DNA of 64,000 nt from CBDANO01 sp965197665 (GTDB lineage: Bacteria > Chloroflexota > Dehalococcoidia > Lucifugimonadales > UBA3495): contig CBDANO010000001.1 in assembly GCA_965197665.1 (NCBI GenBank), positions 62,001 through 126,000 of the forward strand. The letters are read 5' to 3'. Under the pieces are notes generated by a model, which saw only the letters and a program-made list of their open reading frames with translations, had not been told where the DNA came from and did no database searches. The position numbers and the translations under genes were made by a program. Shown here one piece after another: positions 33,492-42,464 of the stretch (the first letter of the stretch is position 1; the number at the start of each line of letters is the position of its first letter).

Positions 33492-34413
33492 GCAGTTGAG
33501 AGTGGTGATTCCCCGCCCGGCCAGTATGGTCCGAAGGCCGGCTTTGGTCCTGCGGGGGGCTTCAGATTACGTCGCTCTGACCAAACCGCCCATCGTTCTG
33601 CTCTTGCTCATAACGGCGCTGGGCGGGATGTTCCTGGCCGCCGACGGGCGCCCGTCGTTGTCGATAGTCCTTCTGGTATGCGTCGGCGGCGCCTTGGGCG
33701 CCGGAGGGGCCAACGCTCTAAACCACTACTTGGACAAAGACATCGACCAGCTTATGACGCGCACCTGGCAGCGCCCGGTGCCCGGCCGCCGCATCACCCC
33801 GGCAAGGGCCCTGGCCTTCGGTGTCTTGTTGAACCTGGTATCCTTCGCGGTCTTGGTTACTTGGGTCAACCCGCTGGCGGCCGGGCTGACCATGGCGGCA
33901 TCCTTATTCTACGTGTTGGTGTACACCGGTTGGTTGAAACGGAGCACCTCGCAAAACATCGTCATCGGCGGCGCGGCGGGCGCCGTACCTCCCATGGTTG
34001 GCTGGGCGGCCATAACCGGGGGCCTGGACGTATCTGCGCTGTACCTGTTTTCCATCATCTTCTTCTGGACGCCCCCCCACTTCTGGGCGTTGTCCCTGTT
34101 GATCCAGTCGGATTACGAACGGGCCCAAATCCCCATGCTGCCGGTGGTGGCGGGGCGCGCCCACACTGTAATGCAGATCTTGCTTTACACTCTGGTCTTG
34201 GTGGCGCTGACCCTGGTGTTCGCCGCGACTTCTGCGGTCAGTTGGGTCTACCTGGGGATAGCGGCGCCCTTAGGCGCTATATTCGTGGCGATGGCCTGGC
34301 AACTCTACCGGGAGTCTTCCGCCCGGCACGCCAGGAGGCTCTACCTTTACTCGCTTTTATACTTAGCGTTAATCTTCGTTGCTATGATTGCGGACAGCAC
34401 TGCCGGCGTCTGA
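33484..34413 (+). CDS. ctaB: Protoheme IX farnesyltransferase (heme O synthase)
   Basis: A UbiA-family prenyltransferase that attaches farnesyl to heme B. The 309 residues show nine or so helices and the aspartate-rich motif NHYLDKDIDQLMTRTWQRP plus the second loop SDYERAQIPMLPV. The start ATG lies inside the ctaA 3' end, so the pair is translationally coupled: CtaB makes heme O and CtaA converts it to heme A. No oxidase subunit genes are in the window. Confidence 0.95.
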   Translation: MLEQLRVVIPRPASMVRRPALVLRGASDYVALTKPPIVLLLLITALGGMFLAADGRPSLSIVLLVCVGGALGAGGANALNHYLDKDIDQLMTRTWQRPVPGRRITPARALAFGVLLNLVSFAVLVTWVNPLAAGLTMAASLFYVLVYTGWLKRSTSQNIVIGGAAGAVPPMVGWAAITGGLDVSALYLFSIIFFWTPPHFWALSLLIQSDYERAQIPMLPVVAGRAHTVMQILLYTLVLVALTLVFAATSAVSWVYLGIAAPLGAIFVAMAWQLYRESSARHARRLYLYSLLYLALIFVAMIADSTAGV

Positions 34414-34597
34414 CCTGCTCCGAGTCCCTTCCGCCGGCCAAACATCGACCCTAGCGCTCAAGCTTTGTACCGTCTCTAGGCTTAACCCAACGTCTTCTCC
34501 CCCATCCCAATCGCCCATAAAGCTCATTTGTCCTTTGGTAGATTAGGGTTCTAGGATAAATGACCTCGGCATCCCCAGACTCTAGGAGCTTCCCCTA

Positions 34598-35278
34598 ATG
34601 CGCGGAGAACGGCATCAAGGCAAGGGGCTGAAGTACATAACCGTCCTGCCCGACGGCTATCGTCCCGAGGCCGGCTACCCGTTGATAATCATGCTTCATG
34701 GGTTTGGGGCCAACATGCAGGACTTGGCTGGGCTGGCGCCGGCGATCCATAGCAGCGGCTACGTCTACGCGTGCCCCAACGCGCCCATCGCTTTCGACCT
34801 TGGGTTTGGTCAAGCGGGCTACGGTTGGACTTCACCGAGGGCGGATGCCACGCCCGAGGAAGTCCAAAACGCCGAGTCCCTGCTGGAAGAATTCTTCAGC
34901 GAAGTGTCGGCGCAGTTTCACATCGCGCCAAAGCAAACGGTGCTGTTGGGATTTTCCCAAGGTGGCGGAATGACCTATCGCTGCGGGCTTTCCCGGCCCA
35001 ATGTCTTTGCCGGCCTTGCCGCCCTTAGCGCGTCGCTTCCTGACACTGAAGAGTTGGAGGAGCGGCTCCCCATCGACCGGACTCAGCCCATCTTCATAGC
35101 TCATGGGCTGTCCGACCCGCTGATTCCTACCGAGACGGCCGCAAACGCACGCCGGTTCTTGACCGGGGTGGGTTATGCCCCCGAATACCACGAATATGAC
35201 ATGGCCCACGAGATCAGCGCGGCGGTGCTGAAGGACCTGAAAGAGTGGATGAACCGGGTCCTTCCCCCATTGGAGTGA
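34598..35278 (+). CDS. Phospholipase/carboxylesterase family serine hydrolase
   Basis: A 226-residue alpha/beta hydrolase of the carboxylesterase/acyl-protein thioesterase type. The triad is Ser120 (GFSQGGGM), Asp173 (HGLSDPLIP) and His204 (MAHEI). The oxyanion region is IIMLHGFGAN. No signal peptide, so it is cytoplasmic. It stands alone, after 184 bp that contain no other recognised feature downstream of ctaB. Confidence 0.9.
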   Translation: MRGERHQGKGLKYITVLPDGYRPEAGYPLIIMLHGFGANMQDLAGLAPAIHSSGYVYACPNAPIAFDLGFGQAGYGWTSPRADATPEEVQNAESLLEEFFSEVSAQFHIAPKQTVLLGFSQGGGMTYRCGLSRPNVFAGLAALSASLPDTEELEERLPIDRTQPIFIAHGLSDPLIPTETAANARRFLTGVGYAPEYHEYDMAHEISAAVLKDLKEWMNRVLPPLE

Positions 35279-35311
35279 TCCCTTTCTCGCCTCCCTCAGG
35301 TCCGGCCGGGC

Positions 35312-35326
35312 CCAGGGTTTTACGCC
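35312..35326. repeat. 15-bp dispersed repeat
   Basis: CCAGGGTTTTACGCC, also at 19460-19474 and inverted at 24111-24125. Here it contains the stop codon of the 35320-35556 gene. Confidence 0.8.
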
Positions 35327-35556
35327 GCCGCGGCGCGAATGGCCGCGGCCAACCGGGCCTGCTCCGCCGGAACGTCGGCGGGCTGCACCGGGATCGGCAA
35401 GTTAGCCAAAAATTCCACCACCGTACCCTCCAGAAGAGCTTGCTGCTCCTCTGACAGTCCGGCGCGCCGCCCCACGTTGTCGGGGCCGTACATGACCGCT
35501 TGTCGAAAGCCGTAATCCGCGACCGCCTGGTTGGCTATCTCCATCAATTCTTCCAT
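35320..35556 (-). CDS. Small hypothetical protein
   Basis: 78 residues, acidic N-terminal half and Ala-rich C-terminus: MEELMEIANQAVADYGFRQAV, then AGLSEEQQALLEGTVVEFLAN. The LSEEQQALLEG segment loosely recalls LigA-like small subunits, but the similarity is too short to assign. It lies 70 bp downstream of an SDR gene on the same strand and may be expressed with it. Confidence 0.5.
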   Translation of the reverse strand: MEELMEIANQAVADYGFRQAVMYGPDNVGRRAGLSEEQQALLEGTVVEFLANLPIPVQPADVPAEQARLAAAIRAAAA

Positions 35557-35626
35557 CTGGTCTCACCTTAGAGGCGCAGGACTGTTTGAAATGGTCCGGC
35601 CGGCCAATCGGCGCGGTTAAACCGCT

Positions 35627-36391
35627 CTACTCCGCAGCGGACCACGACCCGCCGTCTACGATGTAGTTGACGCCGCTTACGAAGGACGCTTCATCCGAGG
35701 CCAACCAAGCAATCAGGTTGGCTATCTCCTCGGGTTTCCCGACCCGGCCCATGGGGTGCTGAGCGTTGCGCCTATCGAACTCGTCGGCGCTGGCCGTACT
35801 GCCCCGCATTTGGGGGGTGTCCACTCCGCCGGGAGAGATGCTGTTAACCCGTATGCCCTGGGATACGTATTGGCCGGACGCTACTTTGCTCAGGTGTATC
35901 ACCCCCGCTTTGCTAACCGAGTAAGCCACCGAGTAGGACGGGCCTTGGACCCCGGACATGGAAGCGATATTCACTATGGATCCGCCCCCGCCGGCCAGCA
36001 TCGCCGGTATGGCGTACTTGCAACAAAGAAAAGTGCCCTTGGTGTTGGTATCCAGCATCAGGTCCCAGTCCAACTCGCTCACTTCGATCAACGGCGGGGT
36101 TCGAATCAAGATGGCGGCGCCGTTCATCAGCACGTCCAGCTTACCGAATCGGGCCACCGTGTCCTCCACCATCGACTTCACTTGGTCCGCCCGGGAGATG
36201 TCCACTTGTACCACCGCGGAGTTCTCTTCGGTGCCCCCTATCAGAGAGCGGGTCTCTTCGGCACCGGCCCGGTTCCGGTCGGCCACGACGACTCTTGCTC
36301 CCTCTTCGAAAAACTTGCGGCAGGTGGCCCGGCCAATGCCGGACCCGCCCCCTGTAACAATCGCTACTTTATTTTCCAGCCTAAGCGCCAT
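35627..36391 (-). CDS. SDR family NAD(P)-dependent oxidoreductase
   Basis: A 254-residue classical SDR: TGGGSGIGRA cofactor motif, LMNGAAIL, the catalytic Ser in IVNIASMSG and YSVSK, then SPGGVDTPQM and a terminal GVNYIVDGGWS-like end. Asp in VVADRNR after the second strand suggests NAD(H) preference. The substrate is unknown. It is unrelated in detail to the two tandem SDRs near 21-23 kb. Confidence 0.92.
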   Translation of the reverse strand: MALRLENKVAIVTGGGSGIGRATCRKFFEEGARVVVADRNRAGAEETRSLIGGTEENSAVVQVDISRADQVKSMVEDTVARFGKLDVLMNGAAILIRTPPLIEVSELDWDLMLDTNTKGTFLCCKYAIPAMLAGGGGSIVNIASMSGVQGPSYSVAYSVSKAGVIHLSKVASGQYVSQGIRVNSISPGGVDTPQMRGSTASADEFDRRNAQHPMGRVGKPEEIANLIAWLASDEASFVSGVNYIVDGGSWSAAE

Positions 36392-36579
36392 ATTCTCTCC
36401 AAAAACCGGACCGGGTGGGCCTTAGTCAACCGGCAACCGGCTGCGATTATATCATAGGGGGTTGGAGAGCCGGAGCGCCCGGGCGTGCTCTTGCGTCCCT
36501 CCTAGCCTGGGTTTATTATGCTGATGCTAACCGGGCGTACCTCGAGTTCTCGCCGAATCGTTCTTGCTAATAGGCAGCG

Positions 36580-37698
36580 ATGGCTGAGGCAAACCTGAGA
36601 ACACCCCTCTACTCCGCCCACCTAGCCCTAGGGGCCCGAACGGTGCCTTTCGGCGGGTGGGACATGCCGGTGCAATACTCGGGCATCCTGGCCGAAGTCA
36701 ACGCGGTGCGCACCGCAGCCGGCTTGTTCGACGTTTCCCACATGGGCCGCTTATACGTTTCCGGTCCCCGGTCGACGGAGTTCTTGGACTGGGTGCTGAC
36801 CGGCTCCGCCGCAAGCCTGGAGATAGGCCGGGCCCGGTACTGTCTGATTTGCAACGAAGCCGGCGGCATTATCGACGACACGATTTTCTACCGGTTGGCC
36901 GAGGACCGTTACTTGCTCGTGCCCAACGCCGGCAACCGGAAAGCGGTGCTGGACTGGTTCCGGCATTGGATTCAGGCCAAGTTTCCCGTCGGATGCGCCA
37001 TCGACGACCGCACCGAAACCACAGCGTTGCTAGCCTTCCAGGGGCCAGGGACTCCAAAGGCATTCGACCAACTCTGCACTTTGGACGGCGGGGGCCCGCC
37101 CTCCAGCCTCCGGCCTTTTTCATGGGGTAAGGGTTCGCTGGAAGGCAGGAGAATTTTCGCCGGCCGCACCGGCTACACCGGCGAAGACGGGTTCGAAATA
37201 GTGCTGGACGCCACGGATTCCCAATGCGCTTGGGAAGTCCTTCTGAATCATGGCGCCGTCCCGTGCGGTCTGGGAGCCCGGGACGTGCTCCGGTTGGAGG
37301 CGGGCCTTCCCCTGCACGGGCACGAAATCGACGACCGGACCACCCCCATCGAAGCGGGGCTGGAGCGTTTCGTCCGGTTCGACAAGGACCACGCGGGCGC
37401 GCCGGTACTGCGCCGGCAACACGAGGAGGGAACGGCCCGCCGGCTGGTGGGCTTGAAAATGCCGGGACGCAGCGCGCCGCGGCAGGACTACCCCATTCTC
37501 GACCAAGGCCGGAAGGTGGGCCGGATCACCAGCGGCAGTTACTCCCCTACCCTTGACACCAGCATCGCCATGGGCTACGTTTTGGTGCACTACGCCGCCC
37601 CTGGCGCCTCCCTGGACGTCGACGTCCGGGGCCGCATGGGCAGAGCGGAGGTCGTCCCCCTCCCCTTCTACAGTAAGCCGAAAAGCCATTCATCCTGA
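36580..37698 (+). CDS. gcvT: Aminomethyltransferase (glycine cleavage system T protein)
   Basis: Transfers the methylene group from lipoyl-bound aminomethyl on H protein to tetrahydrofolate, releasing ammonia. The 372 residues start LRTPLYSAHLALGARTVPFGGWDMPVQY, with DVSHMGR, the folate site GRTGYTGEDGFE and LRLEAGLPLHGHEID. It is the first gene of gcvT-gcvH-gcvPA-gcvPB. The 190 bp upstream show no glycine-riboswitch core that I can recognise. Confidence 0.96.
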   Translation: MAEANLRTPLYSAHLALGARTVPFGGWDMPVQYSGILAEVNAVRTAAGLFDVSHMGRLYVSGPRSTEFLDWVLTGSAASLEIGRARYCLICNEAGGIIDDTIFYRLAEDRYLLVPNAGNRKAVLDWFRHWIQAKFPVGCAIDDRTETTALLAFQGPGTPKAFDQLCTLDGGGPPSSLRPFSWGKGSLEGRRIFAGRTGYTGEDGFEIVLDATDSQCAWEVLLNHGAVPCGLGARDVLRLEAGLPLHGHEIDDRTTPIEAGLERFVRFDKDHAGAPVLRRQHEEGTARRLVGLKMPGRSAPRQDYPILDQGRKVGRITSGSYSPTLDTSIAMGYVLVHYAAPGASLDVDVRGRMGRAEVVPLPFYSKPKSHSS

Positions 37699-37711
37699 GG
37701 TGGTCAGCACA

Positions 37712-38104
37712 TTGAGCCCCGACGACCGTAAGTACAGCTCGGAACACGAATGGGTAAAGGTTGAGGACGCTGAGGGCCGCCGCGCCGTCGCCGGCATTAC
37801 CGATTATGCTCAAGACCAGTTGGGCGACGTTGTTTTCGTCGAACTACCCAAAGTCGGCGTTCAGGTCCGTCAAATGGGCAAGATGGGCGAAATAGAGTCG
37901 GTAAAGTCGGTCTCCGACCTATTTTCGCCGGTGAGCGGCGAAATCGCCGAAGTCAATGAAAAGCTGCTGGACCACCCGGAAATTACTAACGAAGACCCCT
38001 ACGGTGAAGGCTGGCTGGTCCGGATCACAATGGCTAACACCGACGAGTTGGCCAACCTCATGTCCGCCGAGGAATACGAGGCATTCATCAGCGGGTTGGC
38101 ATGA
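37712..38104 (+). CDS. gcvH: Glycine cleavage system H protein
   Basis: The lipoyl carrier of the glycine cleavage complex, 130 residues. The lipoylation site is Lys65 in EIESVKSVSDLFSP, with GITDYAQDQLGDVVFVELP before it and PYGEGWLVRI after. I choose TTG 37712 because GAGGTGG lies at a suitable distance; GTG 37700 is possible. The stop overlaps the next start (ATGA). Confidence 0.95.
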   Translation: MSPDDRKYSSEHEWVKVEDAEGRRAVAGITDYAQDQLGDVVFVELPKVGVQVRQMGKMGEIESVKSVSDLFSPVSGEIAEVNEKLLDHPEITNEDPYGEGWLVRITMANTDELANLMSAEEYEAFISGLA

Positions 38105-39480
38105 CCTCACCGCGGCTGCCCCAAGGTCCCAACGTGGAGAACCATTTCCAGTCCCACTACATTCCCAACACTGCGGACGAGCAGGCCCGGATGTTGTCGA
38201 CTCTCGGCTTGACCTCAATAGATGACTTGTTCCAAGACATTCCTCCGCAGTTCCGCAATCCGCCGCTGGACTTGCCTGATCCCCTCTCCGAGTTGGAACT
38301 ACACCAGGAACTGGCCGGCCTCGCCGCGCGCAACCGGTCCTTGAGCAGCGGGCCGTCCTTCTTGGGCGCGGGGTCGTACCACCACTTCATACCGTCCATA
38401 GTCAAGGCTCTGGTAACCCGGGGCGAGTTTCTAACCGCCTACACTCCCTATCAGCCCGAGGCCAGCCAGGGCACTCTGCAAGTGATCTTCGAGTTCCAGA
38501 CCCTGGTATGCAACCTCTATGCCATGGAGGTAGCCAACGCGGGCATGTACGACGGCGCCACCAGTTTGGCAGAGGCGGTACTCATGGCCTGCCGGGTGAC
38601 CGGGCGCAACAAAGCGGCCTTGGCCGAAACTCTCTCCCCCGCTTACCAGCAAGTGATCGACGCCTACTGCCAGGCCCAGCAAGTCGAAACCCGAGTTGCC
38701 CCGCCCGAATCTCCCGACATCGACGACGACACGGCCTGCTTGGTAGTCCAGTACCCCAACTTCTTTGGCTGCGTCGAGGACTTGGCCGGCCAGTCCGCCG
38801 CCGCCCACGCTCGAGGCGCCCTGCTGGTCGTGTCCGCAGACCCGATTGCCATGGGAATGTTCCAACCCCCCGGCGCCTACGGGGCCGACATAGTAACCGG
38901 TGAAGGCCAGCCCTTGGGAATACCCGCCAGCTACGGCGGTCCCTACGTCGGGCTATTCGCCACCAAGCAAGAATACATCCGCCAGATGCCCAGCCGTCTT
39001 TCCGGTCGTACCGTGGATAGCCGGGGCGGCGCCGGTTTCGTGCTGACCCTGCAGACCCGGGAGCAACATATCCGCCGGGAGCGGGCTACGAGCAACATTT
39101 GTACCAACGAAGCCCTATACGCCTTGGCGGCCACGGTGTACTTGGCGGCTTTGGGCAAGCAGGGCTTGCGGCAAGTCGCCGAGTTGTGCTACCAAAAAGC
39201 CCACTACGCCGCCTCCAGAATCGCTCAACTTCCCGGCTACTCGCTGCCGATGGGCGGTACCTTCTTTCAAGAGTTCGTGGTGCAATGCCCCATCCCGGCG
39301 TCATTGGTCAATCAACGCCTGTTGGAGCGGAATATCCTTGGCGGCTTGGACTTGAACAGTCTTGACCATGCTTGGCCCTCACAAGAAGGGCTGAGCAATG
39401 CTATGTTGCTCTGCGTGACGGAAATGAATTCCCGGAACGACATCGACGCTCTGGTAGAAGGGCTGGAGGCAGCAGCCTGA
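38101..39480 (+). CDS. gcvPA: Glycine dehydrogenase (decarboxylating) subunit 1
   Basis: N-terminal half of P protein as a separate chain, 459 residues. Signatures include SFLGAGSYHHFIPSIV, FLTAYTPYQPEASQGTLQVIFEFQ, MYDGATSLAEA and LTLQTREQHIRRERATSNICTN. With GcvPB it forms the PLP-dependent decarboxylase that loads aminomethyl onto GcvH. Overlaps gcvH by 4 bases and gcvPB by 1. Confidence 0.96.
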   Translation: MTSPRLPQGPNVENHFQSHYIPNTADEQARMLSTLGLTSIDDLFQDIPPQFRNPPLDLPDPLSELELHQELAGLAARNRSLSSGPSFLGAGSYHHFIPSIVKALVTRGEFLTAYTPYQPEASQGTLQVIFEFQTLVCNLYAMEVANAGMYDGATSLAEAVLMACRVTGRNKAALAETLSPAYQQVIDAYCQAQQVETRVAPPESPDIDDDTACLVVQYPNFFGCVEDLAGQSAAAHARGALLVVSADPIAMGMFQPPGAYGADIVTGEGQPLGIPASYGGPYVGLFATKQEYIRQMPSRLSGRTVDSRGGAGFVLTLQTREQHIRRERATSNICTNEALYALAATVYLAALGKQGLRQVAELCYQKAHYAASRIAQLPGYSLPMGGTFFQEFVVQCPIPASLVNQRLLERNILGGLDLNSLDHAWPSQEGLSNAMLLCVTEMNSRNDIDALVEGLEAAA

Positions 39481-40961
39481 TGGTGAAGGGCGGGCCTCGA
39501 GACTCCTCCAAGCTGCTTATGGACCGGAGCGAGCCCGGCCGCGTGGGGTCCGTATTGCCCCCAAGCGACGTTCCGGCCCAAGCCCTTCCGGAAGCATCCC
39601 TCCTTCGCACCGAGCTAGAGCTGCCGGAGGTGTCGGAGCCAGAGGTAGTCCAGTATTTCACGGCCCTCAGCCAGTTGAACTTTTCCATCGATACTCACTT
39701 CTATCCCTTGGGCAGTTGCACCATGAAGTACAACCCCAAGGTCAACGACGAGATGGCCTTCTTGCCCGGCTTCGCGGCGGCTCACCCGCTGCAGCCCGCC
39801 GAGTTGTCCCAAGGGGCGTTGGAGCTTCTGTTCCGCCTTCAAGGGTTCCTGGGAGAAATAACCGGCCTCCCCGCGATCAGCTTGTCCACACTGGCCGGGG
39901 CCCACGGGGAACTGGCGGGGATGTTGATGGTGCGGGCCTACCACCTGAGCCGAGGAGACGGCCGGCGCCGCAAGGTTGCCATCCCGGACAGCGCCCACGG
40001 CACCAACCCGGCGTCGGCGGTCATGGCCGGCTTCGATGTGGTGGAGTTGGCGTCGAACGAAAGCGGCAACGTGGACTTGGAAGGGCTGCGCGAGATGGCC
40101 GGGCCGGACCTGGCCGGAGTAATGATCACTCTGCCCAACACACTGGGCCTCTTCAATACCAATATCGCGGAGGTCTGCCGCGTGGTGCACCAAGCGGGCG
40201 GGTTGGTCTACGGCGACGGCGCCAACATGAACGCGTTGCTAGGCCGCGCCAAGCTGGGGGACCTGGGCTTCGACGTGGCCCACCTGAACCTGCACAAGAC
40301 CTTCAGCACGCCCCACGGCGGCGGCGGCCCGGGGGCCGGCCCGGTGTGCGCCGGGGAAACCTTGCGTCCTTACCTTCCCGACCCGGTGGTAGCGAAAAGC
40401 GGAGGTGAGTCCGCCCCGGTCTACGGCTTCGAGACCCCGGAACGCACCATCGGCAAGCTGAGCGGGTTTCACGGGAACTTCGGCGTCCTGGTCCGGGCAT
40501 ACACTTACATCCGCACCCTGGGCGCCGCCGGGATGCGGTCCATCAGCGGCAACGCCGTCCTGAACGCCAACTACCTGATGCAGGCCCTCAAAGGGACGTA
40601 TCATCTGCCCTACGACCGTACCTGTATGCACGAAGTCGTATTCTCCGCCGACCGGCAGAAGGCCAAGGGCGTCAGCGGCCTGGAGATCGCCAAGCGGTTG
40701 CTGGATTACGGTTTCCACGCTCCCACGATGTACTTCCCTTTGATCGTGCACGAGGCGCTGATGATCGAGCCGACGGAGTCCGAGACCCGGGAGACCCTGG
40801 ACGCTTTCATCCAGGCGCTGAAAGACATCGACCGAGAGGCCGACGACCACCCCGAGTTGATACGCCAAGCGCCGCATACCACCCCGGTCTCCCGCTTGGA
40901 CGAAGCCCGGGCCGCCCGGCGCCCCGACCTTCGCTGGCAGCGGGAAGAAGCCGCTGGGTAA
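39480..40961 (+). CDS. gcvPB: Glycine dehydrogenase (decarboxylating) subunit 2
   Basis: C-terminal half of P protein, 493 residues, carrying the PLP lysine in HLNLHKTFSTPHGGGGPG. Other motifs: PLGSCTMKYNPK, SAHGTNPASA, LTLPNTLGLF-like strand and YGDGANMNA. I start at ATG 39480, which overlaps the gcvPA stop (TGATG). The operon has no lpd (L protein), which must be elsewhere in the genome. Confidence 0.96.
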   Translation: MVKGGPRDSSKLLMDRSEPGRVGSVLPPSDVPAQALPEASLLRTELELPEVSEPEVVQYFTALSQLNFSIDTHFYPLGSCTMKYNPKVNDEMAFLPGFAAAHPLQPAELSQGALELLFRLQGFLGEITGLPAISLSTLAGAHGELAGMLMVRAYHLSRGDGRRRKVAIPDSAHGTNPASAVMAGFDVVELASNESGNVDLEGLREMAGPDLAGVMITLPNTLGLFNTNIAEVCRVVHQAGGLVYGDGANMNALLGRAKLGDLGFDVAHLNLHKTFSTPHGGGGPGAGPVCAGETLRPYLPDPVVAKSGGESAPVYGFETPERTIGKLSGFHGNFGVLVRAYTYIRTLGAAGMRSISGNAVLNANYLMQALKGTYHLPYDRTCMHEVVFSADRQKAKGVSGLEIAKRLLDYGFHAPTMYFPLIVHEALMIEPTESETRETLDAFIQALKDIDREADDHPELIRQAPHTTPVSRLDEARAARRPDLRWQREEAAG

Positions 40962-40975
40962 CCCGGCCAACGCGG

Positions 40976-41122
40976 CAGAGCGCTAACCGTCAGCCTGCTC
41001 CGCACGTCCAACTCCCTGCCGACACCTACCGCCAAATCCACGTCCTTCCGGGCCAAGCGCAGAGCAAAGTCCAGCGGGTCGAACTTCCCCGGCAACAGGT
41101 GCTCGGCCAAGCTCTCGAATTG
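40976..41122 (-). pseudogene. Remnant of a 3-hydroxyisobutyrate/6-phosphogluconate dehydrogenase-like gene
   Basis: The minus strand encodes about 49 residues, including FDPLDFALRLARKDVDLAVG and GRELDVRSRLTVSAL. This resembles the C-terminal helical domain (NAD_binding_11) of beta-hydroxyacid dehydrogenases, where a FxLxLxxKDLxLAxxxAxELGVPLPLT pattern is typical. Nothing of the Rossmann domain or the rest is present. It looks like a gene relic downstream of gcvPB. Confidence 0.45.
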
Positions 41123-41226
41123 CCAAATTATCAAGTATGGTCTATCCGGCGGCAAGAGACATTTTTCTCAATAGGAGGCGGCCCGCGGGTAGTTCTTCAG
41201 AAAGTACCGGTTTCATCCTTGGTAGG

Positions 41227-41245
41227 GGCCGGTTTGAAACCGGCC
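41227..41245. repeat. Palindromic intergenic repeat, copy 3
   Basis: GGCCGGTTTGAAACCGGCC. The 5' flank TTTCATCCTTG at 41211-41221 matches copy 1, extending the repeat to roughly 45-60 bases. The remaining 41246-41462 holds no recognised gene. Confidence 0.85.
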
Positions 41246-41462
41246 CCCATGTCTTGGGGATTGGCGTGAAGGTGGGCGGAGGGGAGGAATCTGACATCCG
41301 CGCGCCCGCACCGGACTATTCGGGAATGGACCGGCCCCATGCGGCGGCCCACCGGTTATAATTCGATTGCTCCGGAGGCCCTCACGGTTCGGCCCATAGA
41401 GACTGAATACTAGCCCAAAATGAGGACTATCGACGAAGGTTGGGGGTTGGGGGTTGGACGCC

Positions 41463-42461
41463 ATGCCGGTCCAGCAAGAAAAGCTATGGGACTACGCCGC
41501 GGTAACACCCGGGCAAGCCGGCAATCCTACCGTGGTCAAGATTACCCCGGAGAACATTTCCCGGTACGCCTTGGTCGCCCAAAACCGGGACCCCCGGTAC
41601 CATGAAGAGGGCCCTTCCCATGAGTCCGGCGGGGCCGCCCTAGCCATGCCGACAATGGCTCTGTCTTACGCCCCGCTGCTCCGGGAAGACATCGCCGAGG
41701 CCAACGGTTTCGTAGCCCTGGAAGACTCGTTGACCTCCCGCCGCCAGACGCCCTTCGCCAAGTGCGAGATTCGTTGGTTTGGCCCGGTCCGCACCGGGGA
41801 TACGATAACGAGTACCCGCCGGGTGCTGGAGAAGTACGAAAGGCGAGGCAGCAAGTTCGTTACTTTCCAGGTTGAGGCTTCCAACCAGCTCGGAGGAGAA
41901 AGGGTGGCCGAGTACGACTACACCTGCATCTTCGAGTACGCCCAAGCCCAGAAGCAAGCCCCCAAGGGCGGCGCCCCCGATTTGCCCGGGCAGGAAGGCC
42001 CCGGGATACCCGCGAAGGCGGCGAGGCTGCTAACCTTCGACAACGTTTCCGTTGGAGACTCGCTGGCCGGGTTGACCGTCACCGAAAGCCTGGAGACCAT
42101 CAATAGCAAGAACGATTTCCGGTTGGCCGGCAAACACAGCGCCAGTAACATCCACACCGACGATGAGTTCGCGCGGCGCAACATCTTCGGCGGGGTGGTC
42201 AATGCGGGGCCGGCCACGATGTCCTACGTGGACCAGATGCTGCAACTGTCCTTTTCCCCGGAGGCTTTCTATGACGACGGCCGGCTCTTGATGCGCGCAA
42301 TCGAACCGTTTCGGGCCGGCGATACCGTTACGTTTCAAGGAGAAATCACCGGCTTGCGGGCCAACGGCAACAAGAAGCTGGTGGACTGCCGGGTCAAGGG
42401 AGTCAATCAACGCGGCGACCTGGTGAGTCTCTCCGACGCCGCCTTGGTGCTGTCCAAGTGA
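41463..42461 (+). CDS. Two-domain MaoC-like hydratase/dehydratase
   Basis: 332 residues forming a double hot-dog. The N-terminal half (residues 15-155) is FAS1-type (ENISRYALVAQNRDPRYHEEG; CEIRWFGPVRTGDTITSTRRV). The C-terminal half (about 195-332) is MaoC-like, with the active-site-type stretch HSASNIHTDDEFARRNIFGG and AGPATMSYVDQML. Likely acts on acyl-CoA or acyl-carrier intermediates. It contrasts with the two separate chains at 23.0-24.0 kb, which cover the same two domain types. ATG 41463 is used; no strong SD. Confidence 0.85.
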   Translation: MPVQQEKLWDYAAVTPGQAGNPTVVKITPENISRYALVAQNRDPRYHEEGPSHESGGAALAMPTMALSYAPLLREDIAEANGFVALEDSLTSRRQTPFAKCEIRWFGPVRTGDTITSTRRVLEKYERRGSKFVTFQVEASNQLGGERVAEYDYTCIFEYAQAQKQAPKGGAPDLPGQEGPGIPAKAARLLTFDNVSVGDSLAGLTVTESLETINSKNDFRLAGKHSASNIHTDDEFARRNIFGGVVNAGPATMSYVDQMLQLSFSPEAFYDDGRLLMRAIEPFRAGDTVTFQGEITGLRANGNKKLVDCRVKGVNQRGDLVSLSDAALVLSK

Positions 42462-42464
42462 CCG

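Noticed and set aside
36400..36579. Glycine riboswitch upstream of gcvT
   Set aside because: The GGAGAG and related core elements of the glycine aptamer do not line up; only one loosely similar GGAGAG is present.
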